Positions 20,819 to 33,555 of a stretch of 64,000 nucleotides of DNA are shown piece after piece. The notes under the pieces were generated by a model. It was not told the DNA's origin, ran no database searches, and was given only the letters and a program-made list of their open reading frames with translations. This DNA is from Prostheceraeus crozeri (Eukaryota > Platyhelminthes > Polycladida > Euryleptidae): positions 1 to 64,000 of the forward strand of contig CAJQUW010008647.1 of NCBI GenBank assembly GCA_907163375.1. The letters run 5' to 3'. The position numbers and the translations under genes were made by a program. Within the stretch, counting starts at the first letter, position 1, and each line of letters opens with the position of its first letter.

Positions 20819-21959
20819 TAGTTTAATTAAATGTGATGTAGATGAGGCATTGTCATGTATTTTCAAAATTTCAAAATTATAATTTGATATCACATTATTA
20901 CTGTCGTGACATTGACTGTGGCCTCAGTCATACTTTTTGTAATTTTGTCTTGACGAGCTCTTCTATTCTGATGTGCAGATTGTGCTACCGATGCGATATA
21001 GAAGTTGAGGCATTTTGGTCACGTGACTTTGTAGATAAGATTCTTCTTGAAGCAAATATCGTCGCTGTTTATAGGACAATCTGCTACTTTACACGAATTC
21101 AGTCATAGCCTACAATAAAAACTTAATCTGTTGTCATTAATTTCGTCGGATTTTCGGGCTGTAATAGCCAACGTACAAAGCTTTCTGAAACTTTTCAGCG
21201 CAACATTAATAAACAATAGATGTTTTAAGCAATGTTATGCATCACGACGCTTTGTTTACATTTTCGTAAGTCTTGACTTTATTTATTCAAAGATCACTGG
21301 ATTGAAATGTCACACAGTGAGTTTCTCATCTGTTCTTCATTTTTTAGTGAGTTCAAAGCTTCAACTTCTTTCTTTGCCGAGTCGAAGAAGCAACGTTTTT
21401 CATATTATTCGCTGTCAGTTTACCTTTTAGACAAAGCGAAATTCGTCTTCTTATCTATATTCGTTTTGATCATGCTTGCGAGCAGCAAGCTTCAATAATG
21501 AATGACATGCAAGTCTATTCGCACGAAAGCCATTGATTTGAAGATATTAAAATGCCTCGAGATTGACGAAGAATTAGGAAATTGAAAAAAATGATAACAT
21601 TATTGAAAGGGCGAATTAGTGGAGAGTAAGAATAAGCTCCTCTCTCAGTTACGCATCTTTTGTCGTAAGGAAATGTAATAATTGAATTTTGATAGGTATT
21701 AGTGATTAGAGAGTGGTTAAACTTACTAAGTGATTGAAGAGTATAATAAGAGTATAATAGAAATGGTATAATGCACATCCCATGCTACATTGTCAGGCAG
21801 CTACAGCAGAAATTCAAGCTTAAGTTTGAATAGATTTAGGCCAGACATTTGAAACATACATTTTGGAAAGAGCCAAATATTACGATCGCCCGCCAAGCAT
21901 AACGCAAATTGATGAAGATAACAGCAGACTACAAGATCCAGAGAATAATTTCGTCACTG
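20819..21959. other. No gene seen
   Basis: AT-rich. Frames of up to about 100 codons have no recognisable domain. Confidence 0.5.
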
Positions 21960-23640
21960 GCATGACACTTTCTGCTACAGAGGACGAAATGATGCTCCTT
22001 GTATTCAGTTGTGGTGCTGTATGCAGATGATATCACATTGATTGAGCCAATATTTCGAAATGATAATTCGCAAATTAATTCGCCATGTCTTCAAAGTTGA
22101 ATGAACTGTAACAGAATGTCTCTCAACTCAAGAAAGTCCCAACCTTAGAGTAGGGATATGTAGGTAGAGTGTCGACTCAAAAAAGTATCTGTATACAGTG
22201 AAAATTTTTATATGAGAAGATTCAGTTTCTTGCGGACATTACGTTCCCGTGGTCCAAAAAATTATTTGAGCAGTTCTAAAAATGTAACTCTCCAACAAGT
22301 AATTCTCCAACAAGCTGATTATTAAGGGAATTTCAGGAATTGTATTATTATGAAAATCTTCATGAAAAAGTCGCGATATAATTCATGCTTTCTTGCCTGA
22401 AATTTCAAGTTTTTAATTCAATCTTTACCGGCATGATTTTATGATTCACTAAATTCATGTTTCATTTCTAGAGTCTGAATACTGATGTGGAACCATCTAC
22501 ATCTTTCAAAGTTAAATGAAATAATTGTCTTTGATTATGTGATTTTGCTCTGCCAGTTGCAGGTTGTCTGTGATATGATCACGCTTAAGAAAATGCTCTT
22601 GAGGTTGACCATGAAAGTAATAGGAACCCATCGAATTGCTAATTTAGCAAATATTAAATCTCCAAGGCTGTCATGAGAATCTGTGAGATACCATCATCAT
22701 TCATTCTGCATTACAATCATGATCACTCAATTCCGCTGCAATTTCTGCAAAACTGCAAAAAATTTGCATATCTCACATTTGGTGACAATCACCTTTATCT
22801 CCCTTGAGTTCATTTAATAAAATCGAAAGTGTATACACATTGGGGATTTGATAAATGCGGAGTTACCACTCTACCTCATATCTACTGTATGGTCCCAGCA
22901 GCATGTTTTCCTCAAAGGATCTGATGTGGACTGTGCCTACACCAATATCAGCGTGGCCAAAGAGGTCAAAATCCTCGGGGTAATTTGGAGCGACAAACTT
23001 GCTTGGTGCTCTCACTTCGACAAGACACTGTAACCTGCTTCACAGCGCCTCTACGTCCTTCGAGTATTAAAGCCATTTGTATCTAGTGATAATTTGCGCA
23101 TGGTGTACAATGCCATTATATTGTCAATCTTATTGTATGCTGCTCCAGTTTTTGTGTGGTTTCCAAAAACTTTAGAACAGACATTTGAATTTTTTCGCAG
23201 AAGAGCTCATAAAATTATATGTGGTCGGAATTGTGAATGTGATTATTTTCCTTCAATTTTATCAATGAGAGAAAAACGTGCACGTGAATTTTTGCTTAAC
23301 TGTGAATCGCTGTGTTCTCATCCACTGCATCCATTTGTACCTAAACGTATGCCAAGATCCGGCCAATTTTGTTTGTCTCTGATCAATAGTTGTGGCAGAC
23401 TCTATTCTTTCTTTCTTTCCATGGACCTCTATTTTAATGAATTCATGCTGATTGTATATTTTCTTTCCCTATATTCTCATGCATTGTTTGAGTGCATGTT
23501 AATATGCTATTTGTATTTTAGATCAAATGTGTTTGCCGTGTCATTGCTCTTTTTTTATACTTGTTTTTGTCTGAAATGTGTTGATTTTCACTTCATAAAT
23601 AAATACTTTACTTCTACTTCTACTTCCTTAAGAAAGGTCC
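21960..23640 (+). pseudogene. CR1-like LINE, 3' part of reverse transcriptase
   Basis: A catalytic YADD motif is clear at about 22,005-22,040 (LYSVVVLYADDITLIEPIF). After some 650 nt of non-matching sequence, the ORF resumes with VKILGVIWSDKLAWCSHFDK (22,950-23,030). It continues with RMVYNAIILSILLYAAPVFV, an RRRAHKIICGRNCECDYFPS segment and HPLHPFVPKRMPRSGQFCL. This is the standard C-terminus of CR1/L2-type elements. The 3' end is a short ACTTCT-type microsatellite near 23,612-23,630, as in CR1. It has several stops and is 5'-truncated. The gap between the YADD block and LGV suggests an insertion at about 22,200-22,840 that I cannot classify. Confidence 0.8.
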
Positions 23641-24724
23641 AAAATTTGTCTTAGCTATTCCTATCAATGACACTTTCATTGCCGATTTCAACATTAAAAT
23701 CAATTCGCTCACCCGTGGAAAAATGCTCTACATGACCAAGAGGTAGAAAAGAAGCATCCTGGGGCGACCGCACAGAAACAGTGTTGGGTAGTGAGTTGTG
23801 AGTCCCTAACCGCATGGTGCGCACAAAATAGTTGTTAGAGTCTTGTTTCAATCCATGCATGACAACCCTTCTGTGTGCCTTTTGTATGACAGTTTCTATG
23901 GAGAGGAATTCAGTTTTTATCATCAATTGTCTGGTGAATTGAAATTTTAAAAGCGCATCACTGATGTTGACAAAACGTGTACCAATAGCGATAGTTGCTA
24001 CCGATCATAGTCAATGGACACCATAGAAATCCGACAATACAATAATACCGGTATAGTACTAGAATGACCATGGACATTAGAAATTATAAAATAGAACGTC
24101 GTGGACATGTTATGAAACCGGGGTGACGATTATTCGTCTATGTGCTGACTGTTTGCGCAATAAACTGTGTGCTATTTATTACAATGAACCTTTTTCATAA
24201 ACAAGTAAAAGAAAATTGCGGCATGAAAGCATAGATCTATAAAAAGCATATTAACAGACAGAGCTAGTTCCCTTGTTCACGCGTGCCCGCTATGACAGCA
24301 ACCAGATAGCAGAAACACAATTAGCACACAATGAGTGCTATTTTCATTGCCATGCAGTGCATGACAAGAGCTATTGTCATTCTTTTTTCCATGCAGTGGA
24401 CACGGAAGTTTTGCGCAGGCAAGTGGACGCGCTTAAGGAAGTCATCAATGTTCTGCTTTTAGGTGCATGAAAGCGGCACGATTTCTAATCTCATATAAGT
24501 CTGATGACGAAACAAATGTCATCTGCAATGAATTCTCTATTCACAATAGTAACGTCTTGATGTTTACAGACACCAATCTCACCACACCCGGCGGGAACGG
24601 CCATCAAACGAAAAAAAATACGAGGCCTTAAGCACTTGTATTTTTGGAAAGTATACATGTCACAGATATCATGCATGTCAGTCACCAAAATCATCTATGA
24701 GCTATTGCCAAATTATGACGTCAT
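23641..24724. other. No gene seen
   Basis: One minus-strand frame of 91 codons at 23,651-23,926 has no domain I recognise. A lone CCATAGAAATCCGAC at about 24,022 matches the end of the MITE-like element at 12,051. Confidence 0.4.
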
Positions 24725-24975
24725 CTTTCAAAATGGCCGTCATGATTATAAAAATAGGCTATATCTCGAAAATGAATGATTTTAAGGCCCATTACTGTAT
24801 TACGAACAGATATAAAGTCGACGATTTCCTCTCATGTGTGACTAGGGATATGCCAATAAGCTACATAATACATGTATATGTCAATAATGACGTTATAGGC
24901 CTTATTCAAAATGGCCGCCATAATTACGAAAATCGGCTGTAACCCGAAAACAAATAAATTTAAGGCCTGAACATC
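24725..24975. repeat. Two tandem units of about 173 bp
   Basis: TTCAAAATGGCCGTCATGAT with ATAGGCTATATCTCGAAAA recurs about 173 bp later as TTCAAAATGGCCGCCATAAT with ATCGGCTGTAACCCGAAAA, each followed by TTTAAGGCC. No coding sense is visible. Confidence 0.7.
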
Positions 24976-25147
24976 TAAAGCATCTTACATCAATAAATTC
25001 AACACGTTCACTGCCAAGCCAGGAAATGGTTGTTCCTTCCAGTTTGCCAAACCAAACTGAAAATTGAATCATGAAACACAATGTTATTCGGTATCTGTAG
25101 CATCCATTATTATATTTTCTGAACTTATTTTCTAACTTGGCCCACTA

Positions 25148-25223
25148 CGAGTATACTCGTGACTTGCAAATATGAAGAAATGTCCATCTTATTTGCTAAC
25201 TACGAGCATACTCGTAGTGGTAG
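25148..25223. repeat. Pair of short palindromes ACGAGTATACTCGT
   Basis: ACTACGAGTATACTCGTGAC at about 25,143 and ACTACGAGCATACTCGTAGT at about 25,199 are near-perfect palindromes 55 bp apart. They could be paired protein sites or arms of a tiny foldback. Confidence 0.6.
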
Positions 25224-25470
25224 TAAATTAATTTGCGATGTCAAACTGTAACCCAGTGGTTCTTAACCTTTTTGCTCGGATTCCTCCCTAAAAGTTGAAA
25301 GTGTGTTTAATTCCTCCCTCTCAACTAGTAGGCACCTATTCAAGTTCAAAAAAGAAGTCAAAGAAAGCAGTAACAAATATTTTCAAAAGCAGACTTCAGG
25401 CAACCTATCAAGAAGAATCTAAGCAAGCCTACATGTATATGGGAAGTGTTATAAGCATTTCAACAAAAAA

Positions 25471-27240
25471 CTAATGACTGCACTGAGCCTGATGCTTACC
25501 GGACAATTCCTGAATTCGAGGTCTCAAATTCGTGAGTTTTAATCTCAAATCACCGCGTGCGCTGATGTTCAGTCGATTTCTCTTCTTGGTCATCAAATCT
25601 GATACCGCCGAGAAACCGGACTCGACCAGGTACGATGTTGGAAAAGGAAGTAGTAGCGTGTGAGCATTGGCTGATAACATTGGGTACTTTTCAACAGTTT
25701 CCTGAGCGAGCCATGCCATTTGACCTTTAAGCCAAAAAAGGCACATCATTGAAGGGTCTTGCTGCATATCGCTCATTTCATTTCGTAGATATTCATCAAC
25801 CTGAACGACGGAGCACAACATTGGTTGAACCAGCCAGTCTGGGAAATTCATGTTCCTTATATCCTCAAAACGGTTGTTGAAGTCTGAGATCAACATATCC
25901 AAGTGGTTAACAATCGCGAGTAAACAATGGTCACTTATCTCACACTGCTGCATTGTAGTCATACTCTTGAAATCCTGTCTTGATATTTCATCACGGATAA
26001 GTCCAAGACGTGTTATGAAACCCAGTATGTTAGTCCTGGCGTCAAGGAGAGTCTTACATTGACCCTGCAGGGAAAGATTCAAGCTGTTCATCTTACCGAA
26101 AATGTCTGCTAAGTATGCAATGTATGCCCGTCCATTAGGGGTCCATAGTGATTCAAAGTCTTTATAACCATCGAGAAATTTTTCGATCTGATCATAGAGC
26201 TGCCAGAATCTTGCCAAGCAATTCCCTTGCGATAGCCAGCGTATATGGCTGTGTAGCAACAATGTGGCTTGTACATCATTATCGTTGCAGAATTGATTGA
26301 ACAGACGTTCCATTTTAGGATTAGCGTTGATTTTATTGATGCATTTGACGACGCAGTGCATGATATCGGACAATTCTGGTCAAAGATTCTTTGACACTAG
26401 ATTCTCACGATGCAGAACGCAATGAATAGTCTTAATGTTGGCATTGTTGTCCTTCAAGAGTTTCAGGAAACCATTGTTCTTTCCAATCATGGCTGGTGCA
26501 CCATCGGCTGCGCAAGAGGTGATGGAAGTCATGGGAATGTTCCATTTCGCAAGGTAGTCGCTGAGTATGTTGTAGATGTCGAGTGCTGTTGTCGTCGTAG
26601 GGAAATACTTGCATAGCAGCATTTCTTCTTTGAAATCTCCTTCGTCGATGTACCGCACAAATGCCATCAAGATAGTCACTTCTGTTTATAGTTGATTCAT
26701 CAACTTGTACAGAAAAACAGCAGTTACGCAGTTTATGTATTAACTGTTCTTCAATATCACCACCCATTTCATCGATACGCTGCCGGACAGAATCGTTGCT
26801 CAGTGGAATTAGATTCGCATCAGTAACATGCTTCTCCAATACCGTGTTGGCGAATACACGTATAGCCGGCTTCACTAATTCTTCTGCGATTGTGTGGGGC
26901 TTTCCTGATTTAGCGACTAAAAGAGATATTTCGTAGCTGGCTTTCAATGAACGTGCCGCCGTGTCGGTTCTCGATTTATACATAGAAGTGTTTGTATGTC
27001 GAGTTGACTTTCCATACTCATCTTTCAAGTCACAGAAGTATTTAACGGGCTTGTTGCTGTGTTCACTATGACGGGTTGTAAAATGCTATTGCAATTTCGA
27101 CGGTCTCATTGAATCTTTACCATCGTTTGGTGACATAGTAAGCAGAATGGCAAGCGTGCATCATGAGCTGCTGCAATAAAGCCGTATTTGAGATAGTCCA
27201 CTGAATATTGTCCAACTTTGATTTTTTGCTTGGAAGCCAT
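25471..27240 (-). pseudogene. hAT transposase (ZBED5/FAM200-like), broken
   Basis: Starts MASKQKIKVGQYSVDYLKYG and has a BED-type zinc segment (LPFCLLCHQTM). It continues through the RNase H-like core (CFSVQVDESTI, TSCAADGAPAMIG and IHCVLHRENLVSK) to the C-terminal dimerisation region (PFPTSYLVESGFSAVSDLM then KKRNRLNI). Similar host-domesticated proteins are ZBED5 and FAM200. Visible damage: a stop soon after the zinc segment, a frame change near 26,690, and an in-frame TGA at about 26,381 between KNL and PELSDIM. It is therefore inactive, but the parts are otherwise almost complete. Confidence 0.92.
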
Positions 27241-27492
27241 AATAACAGTTGTCGCGAGACAGTTAATCATCGATCAATTCTGCAGAATGACATGCCGTAG
27301 CAAGATATACGCTGATGGACTAATGACGAACTGTGATTGGCTGATGACGTTGAAAATAGCAATTGATTAAGCAAATTCACAGAATCATAGAGAATAAATA
27401 AGGAGAGAGGCCTCATGCACCGAGAAAGAATGACGCAGCATCAACTCGCGATTATACCTCAACTCAACAGGAGAATATTCAAGTTTTACACA

Positions 27493-27824
27493 TTAATGCC
27501 TCTAACTTTTGAACCACTAATCCAATTGACCATATTTGAACTACTGATTATTCAGAGCGTGAGCATCATTTCATCTATTCATGTAACATAACTATTCTCA
27601 ATACTAAAAAAGTTAGTCAGCGTGCAAAAATTAGTAAGACAGTAAAAATTGGCAAAATTCCTTGATTTTTATTGTCTTACTAATTTTCGCACGCTGACTA
27701 ACTTTTTTAGTATTGAGAATAGTTAGGTTGCATGAATAGATGAAATGGAGCTCACACCTTGAATCATCAGTAGTTCAAAATTTGGAGTCAATTGGGCGGG
27801 TGGTTAAAAAGTTAGAGGCATTAA
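27493..27824. mobile_element. Foldback MITE nested in the hAT
   Basis: Two arms of about 165 nt are inverted copies meeting near 27,657. The inner part has TTAGTCAGCGTGCAAAAATT and its inverse, and the outer part TTAATGCCTCTAACTTTT and its inverse. The element starts and ends with TTAA, which may be the duplicated target. It lies between the transposase start and the right hAT end, so it is younger than the hAT. Confidence 0.8.
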
Positions 27825-29142
27825 CGCTTTTCCAACAGCCATAACTGCTTGAAGTCAACATCGTAAGTGTAGTCAGCTGGCGTGAGTAATCGTATTTCAC
27901 TGCCATCATTCATCTTCACTTATGAATGGGAATGTGACGCCACTCTTCATTGACTCTCTCTGACCAGAACTCTTCGAGTCTTTGATGTCAGGGCGACTGC
28001 GCAGGCCACAGACAAAGCGTTCAGGTGACAAGCTTGAGCCGCGTAATTGATTCTTCCGGTAATTAAATAATTATTCGAGTGGGACGGTCGTACACAGTAC
28101 ACACAGATAATTGCATATACTGTATATTAGTAGTTTCTAAATCTGTGGTCGTGATGGCTATTACACAGTAGCTGCATTAGCATCCTGAATATTGGGAAAC
28201 GATTAACGAACACTGACGATGATAACTCACATGTGACGATAAATCTACAGATCTTGTTCATCCCAAATACTCCTTCGAACTTCATTCCTCCCCAAATCCT
28301 CCTTTGGACATCATTCCTCCCCTAGCATGTTGAATTCCTCCCCAGGGAGCCACATGGCCCCCGGTTAAGAACCACTGCTGTAACCCTTACAGTAGTAATT
28401 AGGAAATTAGGACAAATTCCTGTCAGCTAGAAATAATGAAATTAAATTAATTAAAACTTTTAGAGATATTAGCTATCATTCCATTGGGATCAGGTTACAC
28501 AACAGTCAGGCAGTTCAAAGTCGATCAACAAGTAAATCTGCGAAGGAATACAACGTGAGCAAACAAACGTGTAGTTACAAAACTATTTGGATTTCAACAT
28601 ATTGCGAAATATGGGTCGCTAAGCATTGGTAATAACATTGGTAATAAATATTGGACGTGGGCAGAAGGAAAGACGAATGAGCATGCGACTATGGCGGAAC
28701 AGACCGCGCGCGGAGACCAAAAACAATCTCATGGCCAATGCAAGCGAGCAGGATCATTGCGAAACCATCATTCAAACAAGCAAGAAGAGGATATATAAAC
28801 GGCGGAGCCGACGACCAAACAACAACGGCATTGAGTGACGACTGCGTTGAAGTGTCATCATTTAACTAACTGCTCTTGATAATTTGTAACTCTGCTCCCT
28901 ATCTCTCGAAGGTGAGACACAGAGTTGCTAACCATCTCTTAATTAAGTTTCCGCTCCCCGTTACGGTGAGACTCGGAAACCTTTTATGCCGTTGTCCAAA
29001 ACTGTGTTTATCTTGGTTAATTGAATCTTACCTTCACCAGTTGTTGTTTTATTCAACATCACCAGCTTGGGGTTGCAGCCGTAGGTTAGTAAATATTGGG
29101 ACCGTAATATTGAGGTACAGTTAAACCTTAATATTACAAAAC

Positions 29143-29492
29143 TACCGCAGTTTTTTTAACGATGACTACGGTGAGAAGTTGAAAAGAAAAAGCTCATGTC
29201 TATCAGATGCTTTGTATCACGCGCATCCAATGACTTCCAAATATGGTGCAGACATCTGTCCTGCGCTTTGTGCTGATGTGTCTTTTGAAGCTTCAAGTGC
29301 TTCGAAATGAATACTTCGAAATCTGCTTGTTGGTCGATAAAATGGCTGTTTCTTGAACTTCTTTGAAGTGGAAACAGCATTTTGAAAAGACACGCTATTC
29401 AACCTCAGCAGTATGATTATACATGTATATTAACGAATTTGGCAATATTGTCGATCGGGACCATAAGGTTATGGAGTTAGCTATAATAAATG
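29143..29492. other. No gene seen
   Basis: About 350 bases between the solo LTR and the Penelope element with only short overlapping frames and no recognisable motif. Confidence 0.5.
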
Positions 29493-30474
29493 TTATATAG
29501 AAAAAGCAACGCCAAGGTTTTCATTAAGTGGCCCGATATATTTTGCCGGCTCTTGTCAAGGTGAACACTGGAGTAAGAGACATGGAAGTTGACAGCAGAA
29601 TTGCAAATATGAACGCAGTTAACAGACGGACAGACATGGACAGTATCTCGTGACATAGATAGCCCACACATTCACGTGGTTAATAAAACGTCTTCTACTG
29701 AAAGGTAGGGAGTATTTACAAACAGAAAAATTAATAAAGAAAATAAAGTAATAAAGAAAATAACAAATAAAGAAATGTATATAAATAAAGAAGAAAAGAA
29801 AAATATATATGTACAAAAACAAATAAAGATAACCAAAAAGAAAAGGAAACAAAGGAAAAAGTTACCAAGGTAAAAGTAAGTTCACAACTGTCTCTTTCTG
29901 CACACACAGATCTGGTTGCACTTTATGAATGAGCAGAGCTTCAGTGACTGCAAGGTGTCCACTTCCTCGACATCTTCTTAAAATCCTGAAGCACGATCTT
30001 GGCGGTCGACTGGGTACACAACTCAACAAGTGACGGGTGATGTTGCTTGATGCTCTCCTCCTTTGTCCCTTCTCGAGCCAGCGTGGAATATGCTCAGCGA
30101 TCCGTTGGGACAATAGACGGTCCGTCCGACCGATGTATTTGCTACCGCAAGTACAGTTGAATTCATAGATGACTTTGGATTCGGCTTCAGGAGGTAAATT
30201 GTCTTTGAGACGCGGGCGCCATAGTGGCTGAGTCACTGAAATCACTTTGAGTTGGACAGTCGGGTAAAGTAGGAGACGTTTTACTAACCACGTGAATGTG
30301 TGGGCTATCTATGTCACGAGATACTGTCCATGTCTGTCCGTCTGTTAACTGCGTTCATATTTGCAATTCTGCTGTCAACTTCCATGTCTCTTACTCCAGT
30401 GTTCACCTTGAGAAGAGCCGGCGAAATATATCGGGCCACTTAATGAAAACCTTGGCGTTGCTTTTTCTATATAA
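29493..30474 (-). mobile_element. Penelope-like element remnant with inverted terminal repeats
   Basis: Two 207-nt arms (29,493-29,699 and 30,268-30,474) are inverted copies at about 95% by eye. They enclose an AT-rich stretch (29,700-29,870) and a GIY-YIG endonuclease frame. Penelope elements often carry such pseudo-LTRs in inverted orientation. Each arm holds a GAGCCGGCGAAATATATC-type motif that resembles the core of the hammerhead ribozymes known from Penelope repeats. The reverse transcriptase part is absent here. Confidence 0.7.
29862..30245 (-). CDS. Penelope GIY-YIG endonuclease domain
   Basis: A 127-residue frame with VIYEFNCTCGSKYIGRTDRL, the GIY-YIG core with the Cys-x-Cys typical of Penelope endonucleases. 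It is followed by LSQRIAEHIPRWL, then SSNITRHLLSC, then ALLIHKVQPDLCVQKE, the usual end of these proteins. It lacks the reverse transcriptase that normally precedes it, so it is a fragment of the polyprotein. The endonuclease nicks DNA at the insertion site in intact elements. Confidence 0.82.
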   Translation of the reverse strand: MISVTQPLWRPRLKDNLPPEAESKVIYEFNCTCGSKYIGRTDRLLSQRIAEHIPRWLEKGQRRRASSNITRHLLSCVPSRPPRSCFRILRRCRGSGHLAVTEALLIHKVQPDLCVQKETVVNLLLPW

Positions 30475-32515
30475 AATTTCAAGTCAGAATGGTGTATTCA
30501 AATATAATAAATGTAGTAGCATGTCATTGATGATTGCAGTTTCAGTCTGAATATTGAGCTCAAGATGACATTTAAGAATATTCAACCTCATGCATGCGTA
30601 ATGTCAGCAATAAAGAAAATGCTTTTGAATGTCAACGAGCAATTTCATTGCTGTAAATTGTACAAACGAGAGGGAAGAAAGATCTGCACCGCCTCACAGT
30701 TCGCCGTTTGAGTAGTATGAATAGTCCTGAACACGATATAACAGGTAGCAGTGAATGCAGACTATGATAAGGACACACAATTTTGCTAAAAAATATTAGG
30801 GACAGTATCTTTCGGCGGAGAGCTAAAGGTGTCAAGCATTGGTTTCGACATTCGGCGCCAAAAATCACTCGATGAAATCGATTTTGTAATTTGTTCGATT
30901 CGATTTTCATCACCTGCTGACAATCCCAAAAACAAACAAAAGTGCAAAATATTCTATAAGGGATCTTGCAAGTGATTCGTACGTAGTTACCAGTTGATGC
31001 TTTGACAAGGATGGCTTCAAAATTCTGAGAGCATACAGTCATCGCGAAGCGTGGGAGATGGTTTCATCGATGTGGTCAGAGAAAGTCCATCTTGAATTAG
31101 ATTTCACTCCCAAGATCTTCAGAGTTTCTACTATTCTCACATCCGAAAAATTAGGTGTAAAGCAGTTCTGAACCTTCTTCACATTCAGGAATTTCGATTT
31201 CTTTATGTTAAAAGGCAGACCGATTTCACTTGATCACTTAAAAATTCGGTTGTGCTCACAATAAATGGTCTCCAAACTCTGAGTCATTCTATCTTTGAAG
31301 ATGCGAAAGCATATTGTCGCATCATCGGCATATTTAACCACTTGCAGCCATGCAAGTCGGCTGCATTTTCGGCCATGCAGTCATCCCCGATTGAGTAAGA
31401 TCACACGGTATTTACAAACATAAGTGGGCCAATGATTGAGCCTTGTGGGATTCCGGAGGTTGCCACTACTGAGTTACTTTTATGTATTCCAACACGAAAG
31501 AACTGCTTGCACTGGTCATGATAAGAAGATATCCATTCAATAAAACCGTCAGGAAAACGTAATGCCATAAGTCTATTGAATATCTGATGGTGTGGAAGCT
31601 TGTCAAAGTCTTTGAAAATCGTAGGCTACAATTACTGCCCCAGCTGTTGAGCAGTCGTTTAAATATCTCGAAACGTGATCCTCGACCATCATCAGTACAC
31701 AAAGAGATGAAGAACCGGGACGGAAACCAAATTGATTTTTATCAAAATGTCTCATGAACACACTTTCCGTTGATTTTAGCAATACTATCTCTAGCAGTTT
31801 TGCGGGTGTTGGCAGTATGCTGATCGGTCTTATGTCGTCTACAGTTGGCTTTGGTACTTTACGAACCGGCGTCACTGCAAAAGTTTTCCAGACATCAGGG
31901 ATTAAACCTTGAGTAATTGAAAATCTAAAAAGGTGAGTTAACGCGGTTGCGATAAAGGGAGCTGCTTCTTTACATTAGGGATGTCAAGCGACGATTTCTT
32001 TACATTTAGAGAAGATGGAACCTCAAGAAGATGGAACATCATTGCTCTTCTCACTGGACAAGTCCATTCATAAAAATCAAAATAATGAGACTGAAAGTCA
32101 GTTGATTCTTTTGCTTGAAAATTTGATTTGAGAGCCTTGCTTATCAATTCATATCCTTTGTCTATGCTGTCACATTGCGAAAATATCTTGTCAATAGGGT
32201 TTCTCTCTCGAATACCAAGGGTAGAGTGTACGGCATTCCTTTGGTGCATAGAACTTTTGTCTTCTGCATCTCATCTAATATTTTCAATTTCAGATGGCTA
32301 TAAATCTCAAAATTACCGATAAGATAAGCGTGCCATCGTGCACTTATCATCGATTTCAATACTGTGGTAATCCATGGCTTGTCTTTTGGTGTCTGAGTTG
32401 AGTGACAAAAGAGACAGGGATACAATTTTCAACCAAATCATTCAAAATGTTGTTAAATAAAGCAACTTTATCATTCAACGATAAATCACTTTCAAAAACT
32501 AAGTCCCAGCTTGCT

Positions 32516-33438
32516 GTGCTCAATTTATACAAAAAATTACGAAAATAAGATTACCCGCAATAATGAAAAAACCATAGATTGCTCGGCGCTTCGTCCGTTC
32601 TCTATTGAAGCGTACACGGAACTGAATGAAATGACAGCGTGGACAGTTGCAAAGACCGTCATGACAAATACTCAGGCTGGCTGGCATTACACACAAGATA
32701 CAGAGGACAATAGTAGTTACGCCACAACATCACAGATCAAATAGTGAAGTTTAAGTCAAACACGGAAAGTAGCAGAATCATGAGATGCACAAATCAAAGT
32801 CAAAGTTAATTAATGAAATCGGATTCAATACCATAACAAAAAATGATAGCAATACTGTTAATGCAATGAAATAATACTGCTAACTAAGTACAATACAAAA
32901 ATCGAATAAAATGCAGCAACTGAGTAAAATTATAATACTGAAATATGCAAGGAAAAAAATTGAAATCAAAAATCAAATCAAAAAGGGATACAAACAGAAG
33001 AAGCAAAAAAATGATGAAGTAAATAAAAATAAAAAAGGAAAGTAAGTAAAAAAAGAGAAAATATCACAGAATAGTGGACACGAAAATACGATCTTTCTGG
33101 ACACATAAACTCGACTTTAACTACTTTATGGCAAAACCTTCGGCTATAAAGAGTTCGTACTGAGACCACAGATGTAAAGTCTTCCGTGTAGGCACTAGTT
33201 CTATGAGAACACTGCTGGAGGTGCTTGGTGACACTTGAAGACGGCTTTTTAGTTGAACGAGGTCTCGTAGCACCGTTGGCAAACCATTTGGGCAAATGTT
33301 TCTTGACACGAAGTCGTAAGGCCCTCGTACACTTCCCTAGGTCGGTCCGCAACCACAAAGATAAGAATATACCACATTGTTTTGCTAGAGAAGTGGGATG
33401 GGATCCTTTGGAGCATTCGAACACAGATGAGTAGTCTG
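32516..33438 (-). pseudogene. Second Penelope-like piece (GIY-YIG region), inside the LINE
   Basis: Minus-strand frames at 32,978-33,484 carry ALRLRVKKHLPKWFANGATR, SSVTKHLQQCSHRTSAYTED and VVKVEFMCPERSYF, which match the later part of a Penelope endonuclease such as the one at 29,862. As there, an A-rich stretch follows the gene (32,870-33,060). The GIY-YIG core itself is not readable. A 21-bp direct repeat (33,409-33,429 and 33,439-33,459) at its right edge could be an insertion duplication. No frame is intact. Confidence 0.6.
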
Positions 33439-33555
33439 TGGAGCATTCGAACACAGATGTGAAAATAAGATTGTCGCAAATCACAAGCCATTTGAACGCG
33501 GCTATTTGAATGTCTCACACGCGTTGGTGTCACTGTCTGAGCAATCAATGATCTA

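Larger units (their letters stand above)
25254..28377 (-). mobile_element. hAT transposon with exact 8-bp target duplication
   Basis: The terminal inverted repeats are CAGTGGTTCTTAACC at 25,254 and GGTTAAGAACCACTG ending at 28,377. The 8-bp target CTGTAACC is present intact on both sides (25,246-25,253 and 28,378-28,385). The body is 3,124 bp and contains a transposase pseudogene on the minus strand and a foldback MITE. The terminal motif and transposase type fit the Charlie/Buster-ZBED side of hAT. Confidence 0.95.
25247..29138 (+). mobile_element. Solo LTR split by a hAT insertion
   Basis: A single LTR of about 760 bp begins TGTAACC, seen at 25,247 on the left of the hAT and again at 28,379 within the duplicated target. 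It ends ATTACA at 29,138, giving TG...CA ends. Four bases, AAAC, flank it on both sides (25,243-25,246 and 29,139-29,142), consistent with a target duplication. A GGATATATAAAC box at about 28,788 fits an LTR promoter. No internal region is present, so the element is a fossil reduced to one LTR. The superfamily is undetermined. The hAT landed 7 nt inside its 5' end. Confidence 0.55.
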
